Assembly: GCF_009389715.1 (NCBI RefSeq) | Contig: NC_052393.1 | Coordinates: forward strand, 744,001 to 808,000 | Length of the DNA stretch: 64,000 nucleotides | DNA from: Phoenix dactylifera | Taxonomy: Eukaryota; Streptophyta; Magnoliopsida; Arecales; Arecaceae | Direction: 5' to 3' | Shown here: in pieces, positions 23,760 through 36,739 of the stretch | Numbering within the stretch: the first letter of the stretch is position 1 | Layout of the letters: the number at the start of each line of letters is the position of its first letter | Position numbers and translations under genes: made by a program | The notes under the pieces: model-generated | What the model saw: only the letters and a program-made list of their open reading frames with translations | Database searches by the model: none | Told to the model about the DNA's origin: nothing

Positions 23760-26700
23760 AGAGGGTTCGTGCGATTCCACCGAATATTCGCTGGCTAGCT
23801 GGGACGGCTCTACGGACTGAGATCCTCGATCCGACGGCTCCTGACTCTCTGGTGAGTTCAAATTTACTCCTTTTTTATACCTAAACTGCCACTATCCGTT
23901 CGTAAAATTAGGAGCCCAGTAAATTGGATTACTCGCTAATAGCTGTAATCGATGAGGGCACAACCGTCTAACAAGTTAATAAATTCTAATGGCGAGAATT
24001 CTGCTTCAGTGCTGCTTTTCCGTTAAGGATCCGATCCTCTCTGGTTCGGATATTTGATTATTCCGAGATTAACTCTACAATTAACTAATAATCTAATATC
24101 CGCGAAGGTAGTTATATGGGTATCATGATTCATGAGCAATAGTTTAAACTTAAGAGTTACAAATCGTCTAAACTTTTAAATGCAAGATGGATTAGTTTAG
24201 GAAACGGCATTAAATAGCTAAGTTGTTCCTGGGGTCCATAGATGTAATCATGCCGAGTCGGGCTTGTCTCGTTAATTAATCCGGTTATCATTCGCTTTTA
24301 AAGAGCGAACGGTTCCGGAAATCAGAACCGCCCAGTTACAGCAGGTCATGATACGGACGGTTGGATACGACGGTCCCACCTGGGTTGGAGATAAGAACAT
24401 GTGAGAGGCTATTATCGTAACGGCCTTTGGAGAAAGTTTCGGCCGATTGGCGGGAGGGACATTCCGGACGGGAGAAAGTACGAAAGACATATGGCTGAGC
24501 GATATGAGGACACGTGGTAAGCTAGCTGTATTCGGACCATTGGATGGCGACCACGTCTCAGAGACAAGGCCACGTGATGGATGGCGCCCCGGCCTTTTGT
24601 TTCTGTTTTGTTCTCCGAGGTGGGGAAGTAAACTAAAAGTGGAGCCGGCCGGTTCTTATACGGCAGTTAAAAAATTCATATAAGCCGTGTGAGATACGCG
24701 ATACGTTCGCGTAGTTATCGGCCGTGGTTTGATAAGCCGATTTTTTCGCATGGATCCAGCTTTACTCTTCGCCCCTGGCTTTGCCGGAAAACACGCACTA
24801 CCCTTACCATGAAGCATTGAGCTAACATAATTTATATTTTTATTTGGAAATATTGTTTTAAAACTAAGCTAAGCTAGTTCTTGTCGGAAGTGCAGCTCGG
24901 ACAGGCCGGAACTGCCTAAGACGCACCTAGATTTTTATCTTATACCAGGCTCGGCAATAATTTCTAACTTGAATATTTGTTAATTGGATCAGATACTTTG
25001 GGCTAAGTGATTTTATTTGACTTTGAACGAGTTGGATCATTTTGGATAAGGATTCTGCGTAGATAGCTAAAGTAGGAGTCTCGCAGAAGGTGGGTTAGAA
25101 TCATGTGCACTTTGAATTGGATTGTACTTCAAGCCAAGTTAACATTAGGTTCATGTTTAGTCTGCATGTTTAGCAACCCAAACCTAACTAGGTTACGCAG
25201 TATATAAGCTATACCAAAATCAGACTACGACAGGCCCTAATCAATAGACTAGGCTATCCTTAGAGGATTCCACGACAGGGACGCTTGTATAAGAATGATT
25301 ATTGCGTGGCTGAGATGAGTCGAAGCATATTCAAATCTCCACTCTTTCCCTAGTAAGCAACTCCATTTATTCTTCTTTTTTCTAATTCCATTTATTTTAA
25401 CTACTTCAACTGCTAGCGGAGCTACCCATGGTGGACTCCACGACGGTGCAGTATCCAACAAGAAGAAAAAAAATGGAAATTGCACACATAAACTATTATG
25501 TCTTAGAAAAAGTAGAATTATAGAATTCAGTCATCAGTACCCTTTCTATTTAAAAAAGTACAAGGATGCGTAGGCCGTGATACCTGGCGCAACGCCCGCA
25601 GTTTGAGTCCAAGGTTTCGCGCGTATTATTGAGTATAGAATCTCCAATTAAGCATAGCTATTTTATATGTTCAATAGGTTGCAAAGGGACAGGTAAACGA
25701 ATTGTAGTATTTAATTATGTTCGGCTATTAGAGTACGCCTAGCTATATCAATATTTAAAATTTATAGTCTTATTTGTGGCCACCGGGATCAATCGCTACA
25801 TGTGGTCTCTTTGGCAGTATAGACTACTGACCAGGAATTGTTCAAATATTCTAAGTACTTGGAGAGGAAGAAAGAAGAGTGGAGGAGAAAAGGTCCACAG
25901 AAGCCTCCCTCTCATAGGCGTCTTCTTACATTCTTCCATTGCTATGACGTTACAAGCCCTCACGTTCCTCAATTTATTGAACGGGGATTTTATGGGGCTG
26001 GGCCATGAAGGCTGACCCATTGTCCCTATCAACAAGATTTGTTATCAACTTGCCAGTTCGTCAGCAGCCACTTGGCCTTCATGGTCCCGTGGAAGTCCTT
26101 TTGACTACCACTCGTTGGTTGATTGGGTTGGGCTTAGGGTTAGCAGTTGAGCCTGTTAAGCCACAATAGCTATCTCTTGAATACCAGAAATTTAAGTTAA
26201 TTGCAATTAACTAACATAACATGTCGTTTGCAAGTTGGTCATAGTTGTCCATGCCAAAAGCTTTGGAAGAACACCTCCAAGGTTTCAACATGAGCCTCTT
26301 TCTAGCAGAAATAGAGTAAACCACTTGTCTTTAACTTTTGTTTGCACTCATCGTGAAGTCTTGGTTGGATTAATGGGACTTTGTCGTGCTTGCCATTTTG
26401 TCAATTTTTCCAAGGATTTGATATATAGTTTTGATTTTGATGGCTTCTGGTTCTGTTTGATTAGTGCTAAACGTATGGTTCATGCTAGAGAAGATGGTGA
26501 CTTTGTGTGTCTCCAAGGAATTTAGTCTTTTTGTCTTTTGTTTTGTTTTGAGACGAGGGACTAATATTCCTCAACCTGCCACCATATACACGCCCAACCA
26601 AGGTTGGAGTCCAAGTCTTCGAGCGGAGTCAAGCAATGTTGATCGTGCAACCTGGGAAAAGGGGAGGCCAAGTCTACCTAGAATTGAAACACCTTGCTCG

Positions 26701-29186
26701 GAGGGCAAGACGTGGTAACTAAGTCTTCTCAATGTGATTCAATTAAAAAAAATGATTTGGCATTTAAGCCAGAAAATATTATATCCTATACCATATGCAC
26801 CAATATGGCCATACACCGTGCTAATCACATCATCTTATATCTATGAGCCGATCACCGAGAAGAGTGCGTGATGAATAGAGTCTACAGAAATGAGACGATG
26901 TGATTGGTATAGTGCATGTATAATTTCTCCCAAGCCAGACACTCTAAGAATAAGCTTTAGAGCCACCGTGTCTGAAGGGTATTGATTTCGTATCGCTGGA
27001 GATGGCGCTGATCCCTTGAATTGCATCAATATGTAGGGCCAGATTTCAAACATCGGATGGTTATTTAGGCTTGTTGCAGTATATTATGGGCCTTAGTGCT
27101 CCGCTAAGTTAACTAGATACAGTGGCAAAACCGCGCCGGGTCTGATCAAAACTGGATCTGATCTAGCTTGGCTTGAAATAAACTCAGCCCGTTTATTATT
27201 TGATCAAGCTCAACCAATCTTGATTTCAAATCAAGACAGACAATAGAAATTTTCAATCGAGTTGTTAACTCCATATTGAGCCTAATCAATTCGAATATCA
27301 AGCTTGTATAAACTAATCAAGCTCGACCCAACATCAAACTAAGTTCAAGTCAAGCTTCAACTGAATTCAATTCAAGATTGGTTCACCAAGATTAGAGATA
27401 TCGAGATAATAAAGCATTACAGTTTAGACATTCCTTTTCTTACCTTAAATTCATAAACGAGCAACAGGTATACAAGCATACATGCATATAATAATCTAAC
27501 GCTCACAGTGTATCACACTATCTGGGCATAAAAAGATTCATCAAACCTATAAACATTAATTTAGCAATTTGGATAAAAAGATTCATCCAAATTTCGAGAT
27601 TCGTGCTAAAGCTCCACCCACGGTTCGGGCAGGCATTTCAATATATGAAGAGAATTACGCTCTTCATATATGATATAATTAATTAAAATAAAAGAAAACT
27701 CAAAAAAGAGCACTATCAGCAAGCACGCAGCACTGATAAAAAAAAGAGGCAAGCCTTTCTTCTCTTCAACCGAAAATAGCTTTGAAATAAGAGAACCCTC
27801 TTCCTAGGCATGTGGTTTCATATTGGATGTTCTGTTCTTTCTTTTCTTTTTTTTTTTGGATCTTCCTCAATATCCTAACAATTCACAAAACAGGAGAAGC
27901 AGATGATTATTCATCTGCTTTCAAAAGAAATCTAAGAATTTATTGAAAATCCTACAAGATCAATTCTCTCCTTTTTCTCTGGCAGATGGCCAGAACTTCA
28001 TCAAATGTAGTGCAGCCTTCAAAAGGTATCAAGTTATCAAACTGGCAAGCGTTTGATGGTCGTAGCAGAAGCCTGGGCTCAATTCCTATCTTCAACATTT
28101 TGATGAAGGTGATGATGAAGACCTCTCTTTGTTTTCTTCTCCCCCAGTCCAGTAAAAGATTGAAAGGGGAACTATGAAACTGTTTGTAGCTTAAGACTAG
28201 AAAATATACATGGAGAACAACTGGAATTGAAGTGAAAATGACTGTGTAACGCAACATTCTCTCTCTCTCAAAAAAAAGAAAAAGACAGGCATTGTGGAAG
28301 GCAACAGGATGGATGCATCTAGATTTTAAGCATGTCTCTTCCTTGGGAGCAGAGTGAAGAAACCAACATGCAAGTTCTCTCGAAGTTGCTGCCCACTTAT
28401 ATTTGATGCTGCCCCCCTTCAAGACTGGGACAATTGTGATTCATCAGGCAATAACTAAAGTGGCATTGTTAAGAACGTCAACAGCCTATGCAAACTGTTC
28501 CAAAATGCAAGTCCTCTTAAATCCAAACTGGAAAGGACCCGGACTCTAATGAAACAACACCCTCAAATTCAATGCAGGGACGACTAAAGCAACTCCATGT
28601 GCATAGCTTGCCTTCTATAGTTCAAATTACTGATTATACACACACAAATGTACACTACTCTTCCAAATTATGTCCTTGTTGTTCAGATAATCTTATAGTT
28701 TCTTGTAGTTTTAACCTTCAAGTTTGTTTTTCCTAAACTAGATTTGTTATATTTAGTAAGTAGTTCATGTCAATTTAATTTTTTAGGGGGTGATTCCTAT
28801 ATCGACATATGTGCATCATCAATGGAGGCATTCTCCTCCATTGTTCATGGTCTCAGACAGCATATTTTAGGTCTAATCAGAGAATACATGGAATATAGAG
28901 TGATATATGCATAAGCTCAATAGAACAAAATAGCAAATTTAAAACATCTTGATATGGATATATATTAACAAACTGCGGTTATATGCATCAGCACAAAGAA
29001 AAGTATCGCTCGAATATTTTAGTTGTTAATTTCCGTGAAGATAGAATCCATAAAATACAAAACTGTTTATACATGAGAATTTATAGAGTACAAAGCATAT
29101 TTTATTCATGTTAACATAATATAAGTAAAACATAAGCATGATACCAATGAACACAAGATGAAGTGAACTTTTTCATTTGTCTGAAG
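23760..29186. other. Intergenic region between PPCK promoter and CRY2 3' end
   Basis: The first kilobase is PPCK upstream sequence with the ACGT cluster. Beyond that I find no recognisable gene. The 156-codon minus frame at 27952-28422 has no domain I know and no close start context. 27120-27380 is rich in TCAAGCTT/AATTCAA words. A small hairpin (CAATGGAGG, 6-nt loop, CCTCCATTG) sits near 28833-28856. Confidence 0.4.
24511..24576. promoter_or_regulatory. G-box/ACGT cluster upstream of PPCK
   Basis: Two CACGTG palindromes (24511-24516 and 24571-24576) with a CACGTC core between them (24552-24557) lie within 66 bp, 0.8-0.9 kb upstream of the PPCK ATG. G-boxes bind bZIP and bHLH factors, including HY5 and PIFs, and PPCK genes are light or clock controlled in several plants. 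The link to PPCK is inference from position. Confidence 0.4.
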
Positions 29187-32100
29187 TTATGAAGGTCTCT
29201 TGCATGGTCTCAAGCCCTCAATGCTACTCTGAGCATCAACATCATCTCCCTCCTACAAAAACAGCAATGAATTAATCTTATATCACAAAAAACAGAGGTA
29301 CACACACGTATGGAGTTCAAACATGCTTTGACATATCATTATGGTAACTTTAGGAAGATATTTGCTAACAAGCATGTAAGCAAATTAAAAGCTACCGATA
29401 CAACAGTTCTATGTTCATGAGATGCATTTTGATGTTTTGGTATCGGTATCTTGACATATAATAGATTTTAAGTGTAGAAAAGAGTTCAAAATGTAATGCT
29501 TGGAAAACAAATTTATATCAGAAGAAAGGCGTGATAATATCAGAAAAAAAGAGAGTCTTAATTGGAGAAAATAAATATTTGTTATTGTGCAGGAGCCAGA
29601 TTAGATAACCAATTGCTTGAGAAGTACTCAACCATTGCCTCAATGAAGAAAACCAAAACAATTGTCATGGGAGGACAATTGTAAATTAGATAGATTGAAC
29701 TGATGAGTTACTGATATCGAAAATCCTTGAACATGCCTGTATAGCATTGTCAAGCATTTAAGGATCATACTATTGCTTGTGCAACTAGGGCTGGCCAAGG
29801 TGCTCTTACTGCTGTACTCATCTAATAATTTCTGAATTGAGATTACCTTTTCTCCTCTGATGCCATCTTCTTCTTTCCATGGATGCATGGAAGGCGATCC
29901 ACTTGAATTATGTGGCTTGAAAGAACCACTATCATCCAGAGTGTTTACTTCTGACAAAGAAAAACATGAATCTGGAACAGCACACATACTCCCACTGATG
30001 CTTCTTTTCCTAGCAGCTGATGATTCTGCTGTAGAACACAGGTCTTTGTCCTTTTTTGATGTCTCCATCTTGGCAACGCGATTATTTATGTCAACTTGTT
30101 TAGATCTCTCACTGTTTAGGTTTTTCAGTCCCTTGTTGCATGAACTGCCCTTAAGATTATGAACAGAGGGAACTCTTTGATCAAGAGATGAACTTGTGCA
30201 AGATACCTCCTTCTTCACAACAGCCTTTGGAATGTCCAAGTTATTCATACCAATCAGATTGTCAGCCACAACTTCATGCGAACCACTTAATGTTGCAACT
30301 CTTGCAGCTCTGTCCAGCTCCCACATCATGGTGACAGCATCATCCAGGCGCTCCCGAGCTGTATTAAGTTCTATGATGGGTTTCGGGTAATTTAAACCCA
30401 GCTCAATTCCAGCAGCCTTTAGTACAGATCTTGGAGCATCCCATGGACGATGGATCCATTCAGTTGGCATTCTTGCAAGTTCAGGAATCCAATTTCTAAC
30501 ATATTCTCCATCAGGATCAAATTTGCGACCTTGATCCTAGATTCCAGGATAAGAATGATAATCAAACCTCAAAACTTTAATGAAGCAATATTTTAAAGTA
30601 AAAAATTCTTTCTCAAAAGCAAAAATAGGATATTTTAGATGCGAAAAAAAAGAAAGAAGAAAACAAGAACTTGCAACTGCTAGCCTTTCTCATAAGAAAT
30701 GTGAAATTGGTATGAAATAATCAGCACATTGAAAACTTTTTCATTTTCTTTTTTTCTTTCAGGAATATAGAAATAGCAAGAATTGAATGGTCAAATTGGT
30801 CTTTGTGTGATACACGAGTATTTACTGAACCAGTATTATTGAGACTATAGCTGGATCAAAAGTCAGGACCGAATTAGCCTCTTACATAAAATGTAAAAAA
30901 TCACCAAAATCAAGGAGAAATAATTGCATTTTAAATTTTAGGCAGCTGATTAGCCCTTAACATGAAGGAACCTCAAGAACTTGAATGAAAACAAAGTCTG
31001 AATCTCAATTTGCCTTTTTCTGCATTAAGAATAATACTTGGTAAATATGGGTGGGTAGTCTGAAGTTGCCCTTAATGGACTGTTCTGTGGTCGTTGGGCC
31101 TTTCCTCCACCAGCAGCTTAGCCCATTGAGGCCAAGGCAGTAAGGAAGGCCCATGGTATGTATCCTCCAGCCAAGTTGGCTGTTTCAATCTAACCAAAAA
31201 AGAAAAAAATAAAAAATATACTTGTTACATCAAGCTTGAGGAGACATACGTTATATTTACATGTATTTCCAGCATACACACAAGAAGTGAACCAAATAAA
31301 ATGGAATTTGGAAGGACTGTGTGGCATGGAGAACGGAAGCCCTGTTACAACGAAATGGATTCTTACTGTGGTTGGGGACATTAAATTCCAATTAGAAACA
31401 TAGAGTTCCATTAGTTTAAAAGATTGACAATATAAGTCTTCATAGCAAAATTAGATGATCCTAGCCTGTGGGATTACATTAAAGTCAGGAATATCACCAA
31501 ATAATGTTGTCTGGATGGAAAGGCGGCAACCTAGTTAAAAGGACCGAGACCCATATCTCTGATGTAACTGGAATACTAGATGGTTGAAATTATTTCTAAA
31601 GCTACCTTCTAGGAAGTCCTAAACAATCATAAGCCAAAAGGCATTAATCCATCAATCATGTGAAATGGGGTATTTAAATTCTGACAAAAGGAAAGAACTG
31701 CGACTATTAGTCAATTGTCAAGAACTCCAGCATGGAGGAAGGTCCCAAATAGGAATCTTTCAAAATCTCCTTCATCAGTGGAATATGAGAAGTTTGTACA
31801 GAAAATTACTAGAATGTCAAAGAAATCAGATGAGCAAAAACTTGACTCCTATTGAAGTAGCCTTCTGAAAGTTAAGCTAGTCTTTTTGAGAAAAAAATTT
31901 AGCTAGTCAAACCATAAGAAGAGCAAGTGCTGTGAAACTTCTAGTTGTTCTTCAACAAAGAATCAGATGTAATTCAAGACATAACACGTTAGCTCAGCAA
32001 CTTGTTTTAGACACGTACAAACAACAGTCCGCACCAGATTCAAACTCTTAAACTTTTCCATGAAGAAAATGTAAACAGAGAAAACCAATGGCTCTTTCTA

Positions 32101-35100
32101 GGGCCCACCAGCAGCTGGGCTTGTGCAATGGATCACTCAAACTGTTAATGACCTAGAAGTGGTTTTATCTCTTATGCCTCCTAATATGTTGAGGATGCTA
32201 CTCATTTGAGGGATATGTTAGCGAGATTATGTCTCCAAATTTCCAAGAGAAATAGAAAAATCAATAATGTAAGGGCTAGCTCTTCTTAACCTTTCAAATG
32301 TTAGCAATCCATTTGACTAGCAGAATAAAGCAGTGATCATTTAGAGTAACTGGTAAACCATAAGCTTCATTGGCCTTTGGATAAGCCAACTGAAGAAAAT
32401 TGCAGTTCTAGTGATTTGCTTATACACAAGCTCCCACAGATCATATCTTATTTAAGTAAATATGAGAACAAAATGTTATGCTCAAGCTCAAGTACAGTCT
32501 CCTAGCATGGGATTTTTGAGGTGTCAATTCAATTGAAGTTCCATATGAAACATAGAATCTCACCAGAAAAGATTAGAATTATTGGCCTAACAAACCAAAA
32601 TGAGGTGGCCAAACAAGCATATAGCCACTCTGGCTTGTTTCAGGCACAAGTAATTGAGTTTCATTCGTGACTATATCCATATCCGTATGGATCATAGGCT
32701 GCTTGTGGCTGCGAATAATAGAATCCAGTTTACGACTCGAAACATGATACATCTATGGATCCTACTCCATGTGTAAGGTCATTTGCAGCTGCATCATATC
32801 CTCCTAAATGATCTCAAGAAGCCTGTCTCCTATATGCAATCGTATCCTCGCAAACTCTACCAGATCGTACACTGTGGTTTCTATCCTATGCAGCATATGT
32901 AAACTGGAGCTCACCGATGAATTGAAGACCACCCTGCGGCTGTCTTATTAACGGTGGTCTCAGGTCCTCTGTTCTCTTCTTGGCCAGCAGATCCATGACC
33001 ACCAGAACGGTTGCTCTTAATCTCTGAATCTGAGTGAGCTGGCTTCTCCACACTCTCTATGGGGTTGTAGGTGCCTTTTGTTTTTCTTTTTTGGTGTGCT
33101 GAGCACCTGCCAGCTTACGCTTCGTGCCACTCTCTGTCTACTTATACTTCATGCCATGTTGCATGCTTACCCTGTGTGCCACTCGCTAATTGCTTACTCT
33201 TCGTGCCACTTTGTCTATTTACCCTTCATGCCCCTCTTTATCTAGCCCTCCTGATCGAGTCAACCGACTAGCGTAGTAGCCTCATCTAAGTATCTCTCGA
33301 TCATATTTCTAAGAGGATGTCTCGGACAAGGAGTCATGTGGTGACCAGCTCCCCAATGACTTCTTTGGTTATGGTTGATCAGCTGTAAGGATGCATGCAA
33401 TATTGCTTTCTACCCATTGTCATACATCGACCCTAGCTTCGCTGGCTACAAAATTGGCCTTCGTGAAGGCAATCCTCACTCATCAAGCTTCGGCTCTTGC
33501 TACTGGTTCACAAACCATCCGATCCTAAGATTATCCTCATCATCAATAAAAGCACTATGGATCGGAATTCTATACTCTAACTCCACTCTTCTGAATACAC
33601 TTTAGCCTCAACCTCATATTGTAGTGAACATTTATAAGGTCGTTGAGGCACTTCTGTATCAAACAGTTCCTCTACTTGTTGTGGATGAAAATGAAAGTGG
33701 ACTAGTTGCACTCACAACCACTCGAAGAGATCGCCTAGAAGAGGATCCGGATAGCTAGCCGTTTAAGATTTTTCGCGGATAAACCAAAATAAATCCACCA
33801 TTCAACTATAAAAATATTGAAAAAAAATTACATATAAGATAGTATCATATTAGTCACCATCTAACACCAGGTATATGTTCTTCTGATGTATAATATACTT
33901 GGATTCATACTTTTCTTACTTACGACAGCTACCGAAACTTCAAAGTTGTCAGCGTCCTCTCTAAATATTTTGGTTTGTGAAAAAAAACTGTATTGTTATA
34001 TGTTAATAATTGAATATACCAGTTAACTTGCACATGTTGCTTAAGTTAACTTATCTCTTCTAGACATAGGATCACGACTTTTGGATCGAGCTTCATCTTA
34101 TAAATCATATTACGCAGAGTGACCAGAAGTTCGTCATCCATATCGATTTCAGCTACAGTGAACTGAAACATTGGATTCAGGTAGTATGTTGCAGATAGAG
34201 TTCGTTATTATCTTAGTAAAATTGTACAAGTACAGAAATAGTCTAATTTTTAATGTTCTTATTTACATGCTAGATATAAATTTCTACCCATCTGGTACTC
34301 CCACCACCGCTCAACGATATTGATGTACTTCTAGGCATACGTCGAATTGGCCTCCTTGATCTGAATCTTTGCCCTTCATCATATGATACAAAAAGCCCAT
34401 CTAGGGTACCTCTTATTGTCCACGGCTTAAAGCACTTCATACAATGATCTGATAACCTTCATTGTCTTCTCGACCCGCTGCCCATGATCCAACCAATATC
34501 AAGCTCTGGCTTCTTATTCTTTGATGATTCTATTCCTATAGGTTTATGAAGTACGTCAGTTTATCAATTTTTTAAAAATAGCAAAATTTTATTATGATGA
34601 AGATAATTTTTTACCTCAAAAATACATCTGATTTATCTAATACATAATACTATTTTTTTATTCTTGAAATTTATTTATATATTTTTAATATTTTTAAATT
34701 AAAAATATGTTTAAATACCATAAATTCAGAAAAATAAATTTTTACTTCAAAAAATACTTCTGAAATATGTATTACGTACTACTAATTTTTCATAATTTTT
34801 GATATTAATTATATATTTTTAATTATTTTCTAAATTAAAAATAATTTTTAAATATAAATATGTTAGAAAATTAATTTCAGCTCAGATCTATTTAGAAACT
34901 AACAATGGATGCTACACATATTTTTTTAGATCCGTATGCATGCATCAAAGGCTACTTATTTCTTAATTTTTTTCAAATTTAGGCTTAGGCCACTATGCGT
35001 ATGATCGCATCAAACTTTAAATAGAAAGTAGCTTGCATGATATTAAATACGCTTCTGATTTAACATTTTTTTATATTTTTTATATTTTTTAATCCAAAAA

Positions 35101-36704
35101 AAATATTTTTAATTTTTAAAATTATATATAATCCAAAAATTAAAAATTTTTATATCATCGTGTAAATCATCCATAGATCTACAACATACCATAAAATCAA
35201 GCCAAAATCGAAAATTTTGGTATGATCTTTTATTTTGCAAATTTCGAGCTATTTTTTGGAGAGCAAAAAAATAGAGAAAATAAGATAAAAAAGATAAAGC
35301 ACACCTTATTTAGGCTTGGATTTTCCATCAATCATGCTGAATTGGTGTGATTTTCGTCGTGGGAGAAGGAGGAGATGTTTAGAGAAGTAAAAAAAACGCT
35401 GGAAAGGCCTTCTCGGGCCTTCCCAACATTCTTTTATAACAAAACAAAGAAAGGGGGAGGAGGGTCGGTTCCAAATCGGCCCGACATAGAACCGGCCAGT
35501 TTGGGACCGGTTTCAGCCCTTTTCTATCGGTTTGGGACTGATTTCGGCCAGTTCGGGACCAGTCCCAATTTTAATAGAACCAACCCGGTCCTCCACCGCA
35601 TCGACTCGGTATGAGCCGAACCGGGTGGTTTGGTCCGGTTCGGCTGACTTTGTTTGAACCACTAGTTATGTACCCTTGGGCTATGCTCTTCTGTAGCCCA
35701 CAAAAACAAACGAAGCATATTATGATTTCTTCTAGTTAACAAATAGTGTACGCTTTGCTTGTTATTATCGAATAAAAACAATTAGTTAATAAATAGTCAT
35801 AAATGAGAAAGAATGAACAATTTCAGGGAGTATTGAAAGTTTCAAATGTTAACATATTAACTTTTCATATTTATTATAGTGTTTATAGTTTATAAAAATT
35901 TTCGTATTTTCATGGTTTCAGTCAAAAACTACCAGATTGAAATATTAAACAAAAGGCTAAAAAGTGCATCATAATTAAAATTTTAGATCTTGAGATAGTG
36001 TATAGCCATCAGTACAAGATCTAAACATTGTTGTAAACTAAGTGATGAGCAGTCCTTTTTTTGACATGTAACTCCTACAATAATTCCTATTAAAAACACT
36101 GTGAAATAAACAAAGGAAAAACATGTAAACTGGGCAAATGGATTTGATGCCTTCACATATGGACACAATGAACTTCATCAACTAGACTAATGCAACAAAA
36201 CATTAAGAATCGAACACATTCTAACATGGCTTGACTATGGGAATTCCTGCTGTGATGAAGGTTTATTCATGTAAAGCACAGTACCAGTTACGGCATCATT
36301 TTTCTATCAAATTAAGACACTAAGGTTATGCCAATAAAGGGTCAGCACTGTAAGCATGTTGCACCAATCAGTGCAATGCTCATCATGCATCAGCAACAAA
36401 TGATACATGTTGAACAGAAAAATCAAATGCACATTTAGATATGCTAGGGAAACATATTATTTGGCATCTAGGCTACTTTTAATTGCCTTCTATAGGAAGT
36501 AGATATGTTTTAAACTCTCAAACAGGAAGCTGTATAATAGTAGTCTTGTCACTCTTTGGGCATTACTACTCCTGATTGGTAGTTACAACTCTTTAGGCAT
36601 TACTGTTTCTTATCATATTCTACTAGAAACCAGATCTGCTCCGTTCCAGCTCCTACTTACGCTCTGAAGAGACAGTGTTTGGAAAAGGTCTGCGAAACTC
36701 TTCA

Positions 36705-36739
<35 letters not shown>

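Noticed and set aside
22901-23820. Long GC-rich frames overlapping PPCK on both strands (up to 181 codons)
   Set aside because: They are by-products of the GC-rich kinase exon; their Gly/Arg/Ala/His-rich content has no domain.
27952-28422. 156-codon minus-strand frame between PPCK and CRY2
   Set aside because: No recognisable motif, a homopolymer-like ERERM/KKRK region, and no promoter or splice context; not called as a gene.
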